Translations under genes and position numbers: made by a program
In this document: in pieces, positions 25,249 through 37,420 of the stretch
How positions within the stretch are numbered: position 1 is the stretch's first letter
Layout: every line of letters begins with the position of its first letter
The notes under the pieces: model-generated
Told to the model about the DNA's origin: nothing
What the model saw: the letters and a program-made list of their open reading frames with translations, nothing else
Database searches by the model: none
DNA from: Sipunculus nudus
Taxonomy: Eukaryota > Annelida > Sipuncula > Golfingiida > Sipunculidae
Length of the DNA stretch: 64,000 nucleotides
Direction: 5' to 3'
Assembly (NCBI GenBank): GCA_026874595.1
Contig: CM049310.1
Location: forward strand, 53,323,058-53,387,057

Positions 25249-27178
25249 ACAAGCTAGGGACCCATGGGTCACGGCGCTCAGCTGAAGTTTGAAATTTTTG
25301 CAAATGCAAATATGCAAAATATTCTATTGTAATGTTTTTCATTTATATAAGAATATGAGAAGCTAAGAGGAAAGGGGCCCTCCTACTTGGATATAGTAAA
25401 GTTCTAAATATATGATTGCAAACTAATACTCTGACAAAACTGTCATGAAGAAAAACAGTAAAAGTTTTGAGATACTGTGATGCATATGAAATTTATAGAT
25501 GAACAGGCAAGTGGACAGAATGGACTAATACCTTTATTTCACTTTCAAGGGAATAATGCATTTAAGTTTATATATAAGCCTATTTTTAAGCATATCCACT
25601 TTTCCATTAGAAGTTTTTATCTGAATCATTTTTTTTTATTTACAAGTTTTATAAATTTTTAATAAAAAAAACTGAAAATATTAGTGAAAATATTGTTGTT
25701 GTAAAAGTTGCAATAATTATATATCCAGAGTAAAAAACTGAAAATATAAGTTAAAATATTAGAATTGTTGCAAAAGTTGCAACCATTATATATCCAGAGT
25801 GTAGCTCATATTGGGTCATATTTTGCTTACACATAAATTTTATTATTTTTAAATCACAAATGTTTAAGCTGAATTTAAAAGAAAATAATGCCACAACAAT
25901 GCATCTACAAGATTATTCCTTGAATCACTATTAAAAAGTTTTGAACATTGGAGTTTTCAGTACATGTTTAATTCTATTCATCGAGATAAAATAAAAGATT
26001 CAGTAAATTTGATAAAATAAAACATCTTTTCAAATTAAGTATACACACTGTTGGTTGAATGAGGGACAAACAATATCATTGTGCTAATTACTATCTCAGC
26101 TTTAATTTATTACTGGAATTAATAGTCAATTTCACACCTGGTGAAGTTTTTACTCTTCTGAAGTAAGGAATTACTTATCTGATGAACATCCACACTTTCA
26201 TAGCAATACACCACTTTGTGGACACAATTAAATGTGCACTTTAATCATTGTAACCCTGGTGGTACAATACAAAATCTACAATGTAGCATAGCCTAGAATA
26301 AGAATGATTTAAATACAGAAAATAATAACATTCATCTAGTTTATGCACCATCGGGGGGGGGGGGGGGGGGGGGAGTGCAGGGCAGAGGGGAAGCCTGCTG
26401 GTAGTGGCTCAGCTGAGCCAAGGCAAGCTGCCTGGGGTGGGTTAAATAATGCAAGTGAAGGCTGTACTACTAGGTGGGCTAGATGGATACAACACTTGGT
26501 GTATGAAAACTTGAATAAAGGCTACTCTTTTCAATCAATTCCTTTGAAATTTCAGATTTTGAAAGACTAAATCCTTATGTATATATGCTATGAAAATTAA
26601 ATCAACAGTGCTTACAGGGAAAAAACGTGCCATTGCCAAATTTGGACAAAATTTAAGGTATTAATTTTTTATTTATGCTAATAACTTGATAAATTTGCAA
26701 AATTCAGATCTAATTTTGGGTAAAAAATTGAATTTTGATTAAATAAAGTTATATTCCTGAAAAAAGTCTCTAGCTTCAGCAATTCTCATGTTAGGTAAGT
26801 AAATATATTTCCTGATTTTTTAAAAATTGCATTATATTTTGGCCCATAACTTCAAAATAATACCCAACACTGATCTAATTTTTTGTATGTTTATAGAAAA
26901 TGTATAGAAAAATATGAATACGAAATATGATCAAAAACAGATCAGGGGTTTTGATATTAGGCAGCCTTGAAGTGTAACAATGGCTTTTTTTATGGAAAAG
27001 GGAGGTTTTTCCTTAATATCTCAAAGGAACGAAGTCCTAATGAGCCAATTTTCGGTATGGTAGGAGATTTTGGGGACATCTAATGGTATGCAAACTTTTG
27101 GAATCGTAGGTCGAACGACCGGACGACGGACAATGGACCACGACTATAGCTCAGATGACTTGTAGTCAGCTGAGCTAA
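25249..27178 (+). mobile_element. Helentron-like non-autonomous element, family A copy 1
   Basis: It starts with the shared end (GGGACCCATGGGTCACGG then CGCTCAGCTGA) and finishes with the GGACGACGGAC microsatellite and hairpin AGCTCAGATGACT-TGT-AGTCAGCTGAGCT plus AA. Its roughly 1.9-kb interior is closely matched by 57590-59260, including 'AAGGGGCCCTCCTACTTGG', a poly-G tract (26353-26373) and 'TAAGCTGCCTGGG'-type sequence. No coding frame of note. It is clearly a recent-looking relative of the TUBGCP5-intron copy. Confidence 0.65.
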
Positions 27179-27697
27179 TAAAAGTTTGTGGCCACGAAAC
27201 ACCGCGGAGTTCATTAAAAGGTTATCCATATTGTCACACATGTTTTCGTTATGCAGGACGAACAATTAATTTAAATCTGGAGGCTTATAATGCACAGAAT
27301 CACATCTGCAGGAGCGACAAATTTTAATCTATTACAAAGACAAACAAATGGAAAAAAATTGGTTTATAAATTTATTCGTCATGACCATAATAATGTTAAA
27401 CTTGATGAAGTTGCATTTTCATCCGCAAGTGCCCCACATATAGCAAATCTACGAGAAATGCACAAGCAATTTCAGTTAAGAGCTAGAAACGGCTAACGTT
27501 TATTGTAACGTGACATTTAACGTGGTAAGTGACATACATATAGCACTGGACAGTTTAGTTCAATTCTTATCAGTATGCATAATAACAATTAGAACGATAC
27601 ACATAGGCTGATTAAGAATCATATCTGAACTGGACCACAGCGACATAATGTCAGAAAATGGGTGTTCACTGGCAATACCAAAAAAAAAAAACCCATA
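27179..27697. other. Spacer between Helentron-like element and minisatellite
   Basis: It contains a 68-codon open frame (27290-27496, plus strand, starting MHRITSAGATNFNLLQ) with no motif I recognise and no supporting splice sites or neighbours. Otherwise nothing notable. Confidence 0.4.
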
Positions 27698-27780
27698 AGA
27701 ACAATGACTTGAATGCAAAGATATGTCTCAGATTCCAATTTAAGTGATATAAAGTCAGTGGTCTAAATGGAAAAGTGCCT
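27698..27780 (+). repeat. Left flanking direct repeat of the minisatellite
   Basis: This 83-base block (AGAACAATGACTTGAATGC ... GGAAAAGTGCCT) recurs at 31676-31757 with few differences. It ends immediately before the 34-bp array begins. Confidence 0.8.
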
Positions 27781-27786
27781 ATCAAA

Positions 27787-30700
27787 ACATTCCCAACCAT
27801 TCTTGACATTCTGTATCATAACATTCCCGACCATTCTTTACATTCTGTATTATAACATTCCCAACCATTCTTGACATTCTGTATCATAGTATTCCAAACC
27901 ATTCTTTACATTCTGTATCATAACATTCCCAACCATTCTTGACATTCTGTACCCTAACATTCCCTACCATTGATATTGTGTATCATAACTTTCCCGACCA
28001 TTCATTACATTCTGTATCATGACATTCCCTACCAATCTTGACATTCTGTATCATAACATTCCCAACCATTCTTGACATTCTGTATCATAACATTCTCTAC
28101 CATTTTTGACATTCTGTATCATAACCTTTTCTACAATGCTTTACATTTTGTATTATAACATTCCCCACCAATCTTGACATTCTGTATCACAACATTCCCA
28201 ACCATTCTTGACATTCTGTATCATAACATTCTCTACCATTTTTGACATTCTGTATCATAACCTTTTCTACAATGCTTTACATTTTGTATCATAATATTGA
28301 TACTGTGTATCATAACTTTCCCGACCATTCATTACATTTTGTATCATGACATTCCCCACCATTCTTGACATTCTGAATCATAACATTCTCAACCATTCTT
28401 TACATTTTGTATCATAACATTCCCAACCATTCTTTACATTCTGTATCATAACATTCCCCACCATTCTTGACATTCTGTACCCTAACATTCCCTACCATTG
28501 ATACTGTGCATCATAACTTTCCCGACCATTCTTGACATTCTGTATCATAGTATTCCAAACCATTCTTTACATTCTGTATCATAACATTCCCAACCATTCT
28601 TGACATTCTGTACCCTAACATTCCCTACCATTGATATTGTGTATCATAACTTTCCCGACCATTCATTACATTCTGTATCATGACATTCCCTACCAATCTT
28701 GACATTCTGTATCATAACATTCCCAACCATTCTTGACATTCTGTATCATAACATTCTCTACCATTTTTGACATTCTGTATCATAACCTTTTCTACAATGC
28801 TTTACATTTTGTATTATAACATTCCCCACCAATCTTGACATTCTGTATCACAACATTCCCAACCATTCTTGACATTCTGTATCATAACATTCTCTACCAT
28901 TTTTGACATTCTGTATCATAACCTTTTCTACAATGCTTTACATTTTGTATCATAATATTGATACTGTGTATCATAACTTTCCCGACCATTCATTACATTT
29001 TGTATCATGACATTCCCCACCATTCTTGACATTCTGAATCATAACATTCTCAACCATTCTTTACATTTTGTATCATAACATTCCCAACCATTCTTTACAT
29101 TCTGTATCATAACATTCCCCACCATTCTTGACATTCTGTACCCTAACATTCCCTACCATTGATACTGTGCATCATAACTTTCCCGACCATTCTTTACATT
29201 CTGTATCATGACATTCCCCACCAATCTTGACATTCTGTATCACAACATTCCCAACCATTCTTGACATTCTGTATCGTAACATTCTCTATCATTTTTGACA
29301 TTCTGTATCATAACCTTTTCTACAATGCTTTACATTTTGTACCATAATATTGATACTGTGTATCATAACTTTCCCGACCATTCATTACATTTTGTATCAT
29401 GACATTCCCCACCATTCTTGACATTCTGAATCATAACATTCTCAACCATTCTTTACATTTTGTATCATAACTTTCCCGACCATTCTTTACATTCTGTATC
29501 ATGACATTCCCCACCAATCTTGACATTCTGTATCACAACATTCCCAACCATTCTTGACATTCTGTATCGTAACATTCTCTATCATTTTTGACATTCTGTA
29601 TCATAACCTTTTCTACAATGCTTTACATTTTGTATCATAACATTTCCAACCATTCTTGACATTCTGTATCATAACATTCTCAACCATTCTTTACATTTTG
29701 TATCTAACATTCCCAACCATTCTTTACATTCTGTATCATAACATTCCCCACCATTCTTGACATTCTGTATCATTACATTCCCGACCATTCTTCACATTAT
29801 GTATTGAAACATTCCCAACCATTCTTGACATACTGTATCATGACATTCACAAACATTCTTGACATTCTGTATCATAACATTCCCAACCATTCTTGACATT
29901 CTGTATCATGACATTCACAAACATTCTTGACATTCTCTATCATAAAATTCCCAACCATTCTTTACATTCTGTATCATAACATTCTCTACCATTTTTGACA
30001 ACTGACATTCTGTTTCATAACATTCCCGACCATTCTTAACATTTTGTATCATAACATTCCCAACCATTCTTGACATTTTGTGCCCTAACATTCCCTACCG
30101 TTGATATAGGTATCATTACATATCCGACCATTCTTGACATTTTGTATCATGACATTCCCCACCAATCTTGACATTCTGCATCATAACATTCCCAACCATT
30201 CTTGACATTCTGTATCATAACATTCTCTACCTTTTTTGACATTCTGTATCATAACCTTTTCTACAATTCTTTACATTTTGTATCGTAACATTCCCAACCA
30301 ATCTTGACATTCTATATCATAACATTCTCAACCATTCTTTACATTCTGTATCATAAAATTCCCAACCATTCTTTACATTTTGTATCATAACATTCCCGAC
30401 CATTCTTTACATTCTGTATCATAACATCCCCCACCATTCTTGACATTCTGTATCATTACATTCCCGACCATTCTTTACATTCTGTATTGTAACATTCCAA
30501 ACCATTCTTGACATTCTGTATCATGACATTCACAAACATTCTTGACATTCTGTATCATAACATTCCCAACCATTCTTGACATTCTGTATCATAACATTTT
30601 CTACCATTTTGACAATTGACATTCTGTTTCATAACATTCCCGACCATTCTTAACATTCTGTATTACAACATTCCCGACCATTTTTGACATTCCGTATCAT

Positions 30701-31660
30701 AGCATTCTCTACATTCGTGACATTCTGTATCATAACATTCCAAACCATTCTTGACATTCTGTATCATGACATTCCCAACCATTCTTGACATTCTGTATCA
30801 TAACATTTTCTACCATTTTGACAATTGACATACTGTTTCATAACATTCCCGACCATTCTTAACATTCTGTATTACAACATTCCCGACCATTTTTGACATT
30901 CCGTATCATGGCATTCTCTACATTCGTGACATTCTGTATTATAACATTCCAAACCATTCTTGACATTCTGTATCATGACATTCCCAACCATTCTTGACAT
31001 TCTGTATCATAACATTTTCTACCATTTTGACAATTGACATTCTGTTTCATAACATTCCCGACCATTCTTAACATTCTGTATTACAACATTCCCGACCATT
31101 TTTGACATGCCGTATCATAGCATTCTCTACATTCGTGACATTCTGTATCATAAAATTCCAAACCATTCTTGACATTCTGTATCATGACATTCCGAACCAT
31201 TCTTGACATTCTGTATCATAACATTTTCTACCATTTTGACAATTGGCATTCTGTTTCATAACATTCCCGACCATTCTTAACATTCTGTATTACAACATTC
31301 CCGACCATTTTTGACATTCCGTATCATAGCATTCTCTACATTCGTGACATTCTGTATCATAACATTCCAAACCATTCTTGACATTCTGTATCATGACATT
31401 CCCAACCATTCTTGACATTCTGTATCATAACATTTTCTACCATTTTGACAATTGAAATTCTGTATCATAACATTCCCGACCATTCTTAACATTCTGTATT
31501 ACAACATTCCCGACCATTTTTGACATTCCGTTTCATAGCATTCTCTACATTCGTGACATTCTGTATCATAACATTCCCAACCATTCTTGACATTCTGTAT
31601 CATGACATTCCCAACCATTCTTGACAATCTGTATCATAACATTCTCTACCATTTTTGGCA
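27787..31660 (+). repeat. 34-bp minisatellite array, about 114 units, with higher-order repeats
   Basis: The basic unit is ACATTCCCAACCATTCTTG followed by ACATTCTGTATCATA, 34 bases, repeated with single-base and length variants. Two higher-order levels are visible. A 661-bp block (27881-28541) is repeated at once (28542-29202); three markers, GTATCATAGTATTCC, TCCCTACCATTGATATTG and AACCTTTTCTACAATGC, are each displaced by 661. A 209-bp block is repeated five times; its marker ACATTTTCTACCATTTTGAC starts at 30594, 30803, 31012, 31221 and 31430. The array has no lasting open frame. Local duplication by unequal exchange or slippage is the simplest origin. Confidence 0.92.
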
Positions 31661-31675
31661 ATTAAAAAAATCATT

Positions 31676-31757
31676 AGAACAATGACTAGAATGCAAAGAT
31701 ATGCCTGAGATTCCATTTAAGTGATATAAAGTCAGTGGTCAAAATAGAAAAGTGCCT
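31676..31757 (+). repeat. Right flanking direct repeat of the minisatellite
   Basis: Near-identical to 27698-27780 and in the same orientation. Both copies follow a 'GGCAAT' plus poly-A stretch. After this copy the sequence continues as a different, non-satellite repeat (AAAGGTCAAGGTCAC motifs). Confidence 0.8.
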
Positions 31758-34512
31758 AAAATTCAGCAAAGGTCAAGGTCACGCAAAAGTTTATCAGTTG
31801 GAGGCCGAGACCTAATACATCGATGCTTTTACCATATTGAACGAAATCCAACGAAAACTAAGAGCTAATACGATTACGTGCAAATGATGAGTGTTAAAAG
31901 TATGCTTTTGGCCTTTGTTTTAAATTGCAAAAATGGGTCACAATGACCAAATTTGAGAAAAAAATCGGAAATTTACATGCCAAGATAGCATTTAAGTAAA
32001 TGCCAAGAAAGCATTTAAATGTGATTAAGTCAGGGTTTATAAAGGTAGTGTTATAAATATGTTACATATCATCATATATAATCCCACAAATAAAGGTCAA
32101 GGTCACCTAAAAGTTAATCAGTTCGAGGGAGTCCTATGTCGCTACTTTCCACAAAGTTTCACATAATCTGATAAAAAAATTGCGCTATAATGAGAAAACA
32201 TGACCAAAAGTGAACAGTGACATTAAATGGGGAGATCCGTTCAAGGTCACAGCTAAGAGAATTTTTTTTTTACCCTGGGATTATAGAAACATGATGTGTT
32301 GATGGGTGGCAACAATACGATGGGGCGCTTAAATAAAGTTAAGCTGACAGGAGTCCGAATATCACTTACAGAATACTTAACTACAGTTCAAAATTTGGAT
32401 AAAGTATTTGTTAATCTTTACATGCATAGGCCTATTACTGCACACGTAAAGTAGTCTATATTTTTCCAATATCCTAGAGCTTTAAATCTGTACAAGTGAA
32501 TTTAAACAGAGGTCTGTTTGCTGCATTGGAACCAGCTACATATTAAATACTGGTTTTGTTGGGAGAAATTAAGGCATCACCAAATCTTATTTCCAATTAT
32601 CTATCATCGGTAATAAGATGACCATTTACACATATACAGTTCTGCCATGACATGGAGTACTCGAGTCCGAGTCGGTAATGCCTATCTGGTACTCGAGTTC
32701 TAAATTTGGTACCCGCCGTTTCAGCCCTAAACTATGTGGCATCTATTACATAAAATATATAACATGTAGTTTATATGGACTGTTACATACGCGGGATGTT
32801 ATCGTGTTGGCTTTCATTTTCATGTAAGAAATGAACTTAATGAAACAATTTCTAAAATAACTTTTCTACCCATGATCATTAACGAAAAAAAGGATGGACT
32901 GATCGTTCACAGTATCAACATCCACATCCGCTTAAGCACGATTGGTAACACTATAAACAATTATTAAACTGAGAATAACGTACCGGTAGTACACCATACA
33001 TTGTATCTGTCTAATGTTTGTTATGTTCCTCTACAAATTAACCAATTTTATTGAAGGCAAGATTTTTCTTTGTTGCCGTTTTTCAATTTTGTATTTATAC
33101 TCCTTGATGACTCACAGTTCTCACAGTTGATATCACAAAGGCTAGGGATATTAGATAATAGTATATACATGTCCAAATTTCTGCTGGTCTGTTTTACACA
33201 CTAAGTGGTGGATACGCGTTTCCCAAACTGAAGAATTATACCGTAATTGAAACTAACCGAACGTTCTTGTGGAAAACAAGACATTGACACATTACAGAAT
33301 AAGAATTAACTGATAACATATTAAAATATATAGGGCTATGCTAGAAACCATGCTAGCTGTACTCAATCTCTCTTTGCATTTTGATTAACGTCTGCAGCGA
33401 AGATCTATGACGACATCAAAGTTCAATGTGCAACAGCCACATGGCCAATGTGCGACATCTGTTGGGCTACTTCAACATTAGTGGGAACAGTACATGATCA
33501 CTGGACTCGTGAGTTTGGTGTTGGAACTCAAAATAGATGTATTGCCGTTGTTGCAATTTTCTGTTTTGTGTCGGAAATGTTAATAAATGCTTGGATTTTA
33601 TCATTAAGTCCTTGAGGATACATAGAAATGGGTCTCTCTACATTATATGAATGGACAGGCTGCAACAATTCCCCAAATCCTTATTAAAAGACCATATCAC
33701 TCATAATATAGATGATTGAAAATATGTTGATTTCTATTTACAACTGTGTATATATATTTTTGGAATTGTCAATGGAAGCAACTGTTTAAATGTATAAGTG
33801 TTTAAACAATTAAAAACTTCAATAAATATTTTATTTTATACAAAAAAATACAAAAAATAGCATAACACAGCTTTAACATAAACAGTTAGTCTTTGACATG
33901 CAAATCATGTCATTTTCAATATGACTTTCTCATGACATTCAAGCTATCCCATTTACATTCTGGTTTGATGACTTCACCCTGCTAAGTGAGTTAACTGCCC
34001 TTCATGAAATTAAGAGAGTGGTTCCAATTGTTAAATGTCACAAACTCTTCTTGGTTCTCCCTGATTAACTTGCTAAAGATGCTGTTGAACCCTGACAATC
34101 CGAGGTACTGCAAACAAGATTATAAATTCACCATCATTATTACTTTTTGTTAAGGATGCCAAAAAATTTGTATTACCTATTTTCTATTATGATGAATGGT
34201 ATATGACTCGTTATCATTTACTTTCCAGACACCTCAGTTTTATTTGGTCCAGGAAAAATTCAACAACAAAGTGACTTATTGCAAGAAACCACATAGTCAA
34301 TATTTCTCATAACATACAACACCTTACAGCTTTACAACTAACTACCAACAAGTTCTTTTCTGGTGACTTTTCATCATCCAAAGTTCTGTGCTTTCTGGAG
34401 TAAGTGTATGAACCTGGTAAATTTGCTCATGATTTTCATTTTGAGATCAGGCTTCTAGTGAAATTTCTAACTTTTCCACAGCTGGGACTTGTTTTCTGGG
34501 TCTAAGATGCAC
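31758..34512. other. Intergenic region, one exon-like open frame, otherwise nothing recognised
   Basis: Two AAGGTCAAGGTCAC-type motifs (about 31770 and 32093) suggest an interspersed repeat. A 76-codon exon-like frame lies at 33385-33615. No other gene evidence was seen. Confidence 0.4.
33385..33615 (+). other. Exon-like open frame with possible membrane segment
   Basis: The open frame runs 76 codons to TGA. An AG acceptor (GTCTGCAG) lies inside its start at 33397. The translation is Cys/Trp-rich early (QCATATWPMCDICWATS) and ends with a hydrophobic stretch (CIAVVAIFCFVSEMLINAW) that could span a membrane. A GTGAGT donor-like site lies at about 33509, so the frame could also be read as a shorter internal exon. 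The family is not recognised and no partner exon was found. Confidence 0.2.
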
Positions 34513-34895
34513 TTTTAAGGGGCCCATTCCGATATCTGACATCTTTCAAATACAGGTAATACCATGGCTCTTTTATAAAAATAAGCCGAAAAGCTCTGAT
34601 CTGACGTTTCACAGGCAGCCTGTTTTGTTAATATCCATGTGTTTATAACATGTGTGGGCTCAGCAAAATGGCCACTGGTTGTTGCCCACATTTCCAACGA
34701 GGAAATCTTGAGCAAATCTGACAAACCTGAGTTTTGTCAATGTCAATAGATTCTTCATATATTCTCCCAACCAACAACTTGTGACCTTCAGTTGCACCAG
34801 CACTGGGTACATGCCTCTTAATGTTTATTGACAGCTTGTAGATAAACAAGCTCAGACCACTGTCACAGGGGTGTTTTTAGAACCTTTTTTTAGCA
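34513..34895. repeat. Unclassified interspersed repeat 2, copy 1
   Basis: It aligns with 51426-51806. Both start TTAAGGGGCCCATTCCGATA (second copy: TTAAAGGGGCCTATTCCAAT), keep 'GTGTTTATAACATGTG' and 'GTGACCTTCA', and finish with 'GACA.CTTGTAGATA' and 'AGAGGCATTATAAGACTT'-like ends. No coding capacity. Probably a MITE or short retroelement. Confidence 0.6.
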
Positions 34896-35010
34896 GAAAT
34901 TACCTTCAGTTCATTAACAGGTAAGCAGGATAAGCCAGAAATCCTGAATTCTACAAATAGAACAGGTGAATACTTGTCTTTAAATACAGATAAATACAGA
35001 TAACTGATCT

Positions 35011-35016
35011 TTTATT
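35011..35016 (-). promoter_or_regulatory. Candidate poly(A) signal of TUBGCP5
   Basis: AATAAA on the minus strand lies about 16 bases past the TGA stop at 35032. This is unusually close and would give a very short 3' UTR; other signals further down cannot be excluded. Confidence 0.4.
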
Positions 35017-35031
35017 ATTTGATCTCCCTTG

Positions 35032-35084
35032 TCATGGTTTGGTGTACTCATATGAAGTCTCCAAAGTGAATGCCAAGGATTCCA
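35032..35084 (-). CDS. TUBGCP5: TUBGCP5 last exon
   Basis: It runs from TCTTTTCAG|TGGAAT to TGA. It encodes LESLAFTLETSYEYTKP followed by the stop, completing the 'GSFPHLESLA' block that ends GCP5 proteins. It is only 53 coding bases. Confidence 0.92.
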
Positions 35085-37348
35085 CTGAAAAGAAAAAATG
35101 TAAATTACTAATCTGTAATAAATATGTTTATCTATTTATTTAGTATATATGCACCATGTTTTGGTTACATTAACTGCACCTGAAACAGTACATCATGGTC
35201 ATATTGTATAGGTGAAGGGTGCCATAGAATGTGATACAGAATGTCATGTATGGTCCAGAATGTTATGATACAGAATGCCATGAATGAATGTCTGGTACAA
35301 AGCACACAATGCACAAAGTGAGCACTTGATTAGGCAAGAAAACAAATTTGACATAACATTATAGGTTCTTAATATGTAGGTTCTTAAAGACGATTATTTA
35401 AAATTAGTGATTAAAAATGCTAAACATTATATTACATTTTTTTATGCAAGACTTTTATTAAAGGGTTTAGACATAAACATAAAATACAACTTTTTTCATT
35501 AGTGTATTGGTGACAGGAAATGGTATTTCAGATGAATGGAATTACATCCATACTTACAGTGAGGGAAGGACCCTCTCTTGACAGTGTTAGACAGACAGGC
35601 CAGCAAGAACTGTATACATCTCTGGAAGTCAGATTCCATGTTCTCTATGGTCTCTGTTCTGTAAGGGGAAAAACAGCAATCAATATTGTTTTTATGTAAA
35701 ACAGGTTGGAAACTTCTGAAAGAAACATTCACATATAATTATTAAAGTGCCTGCCCTCATGAAATAGGAAATAGAATAGTTCTACAACACTTTTTTTATG
35801 TTCTTCTAAGGGAAAGCCAATCTGAATCAGTAAAATTAATTATATGGTATTCAATGGCACACTCCAACAGTCCCAATAAAACAGCATTATAATTTAAAAG
35901 TAAATTTAAATGAACAGCCAACAGTTATGATTTGGACCCCTTATCACTCCATTTGCATACCAGTTGCTCTTATTTAAGACTTAAAATCCCTGGATAAATT
36001 TTGCTCTAAAAGTGCCGCATGGAAGAATTCCCCAATTCCCTTCCAAACCCTTCTTTTACTAGATTTGCATATTACAAAGAATACAGACTGTTCCATGGAC
36101 TCTTAGATCAAACATTTTGATTGAGTTTTTTTCTTAATTTACTGGTCAAGAAAAAATGAAATGTTGCCAATTTACAGAAAAGACCAAAAATTGTGTGACA
36201 TGGATGGCTCATCATAATTTAATTAACTAAAATTTTGTAATATTAATGCAAATATTTATTTGTTCAAAGAATTTGAGGCAAGAAATTGATTGGAAATATA
36301 AATACAGGGGACTTGTACTTAATCACAAAAATAAATTTATCTCTGAAAAATATGAGGCAAGAATTAGATTCCATAAAATAGTTATTTTGTGGGGTGTAGC
36401 CTACATTATTACATATACCTGATGGAAGCCAGACCCTCATCCCACTTGCGCTGTAGTGTGATGGCAAGGTCAAGCACTTTGGTGACAGCAGCCTTTATCT
36501 TCTGCACTTTCTTGTGGAGTAAACAGCGTTCATAGATCTTCTTAAGGTAGACGTTATGAACAGCGATACACTGGTCTAAATCTGTCACCTTCTGCAGGGC
36601 CTTCTCTAGCTCCAGGCCGCAAGTGTGAAGAATCTGATGATATATAAATCATGCAATTAATGAATTTAAGTAACTTCTGTATCAAAAGCCTGTACCAACA
36701 GTCAGTGTACTGATACATAATATAATTAATTATTTAATAGTATAATTAATTAATAAATATTTCTGTGTCTGCAGATATGACCACAATATTGACAGGCAGC
36801 CTTTCCCTCTTTCCATCTATGTGGTAATGTTATCTCACAAAATTTTACAACCTGTTCCAAACATTTAATATACATTTAGATGATACATGTCATGGAGAAA
36901 AGCTTTAACATACAAATTTCCATTGGTTATGCAATAATGACCAGATTAAATGCAAATGCATGCGAGTATAAAATAGTTGCAGCTATAGTTTTATTGAAAT
37001 ATTCATGCTTTCGTAACATAACCTATAACAAAGAGAATACTCTGTTTCAGATTATCAAATTTTTCTTAAGTAAAATGACTGGGAGATACAGATTTATTTC
37101 ATGATAAGTGAGGTGACCCTGAGACCTATACCCTTGTCATTATGGTGTTGTGGAAACTGTTGACAAAATGTAGCACTTTCATCCTGAAGATCTGTAAGCG
37201 ATGGATCTTCTGTTTCTTTGACAGCTCTGGAATGGCCACTTTCTTGGTCAGGAGGTCAATATTTTCAAAAGAAGGTAACTCTGATTTTTCCAAATCTATA
37301 AAGGATATCAAAAATCAATTTGACATCTGTCTTCAAACTAAAAACTAC

Positions 37349-37420
<72 letters not shown>

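Noticed and set aside
27290-27496. 68-codon plus-strand open frame
   Set aside because: Good length but no motif, splice support or neighbour; it is within chance expectation for 64 kb of six-frame sequence.
27787-31660. CRISPR-like regular array
   Set aside because: Units are contiguous 34-bp minisatellite repeats without unique spacers, in an animal genome.
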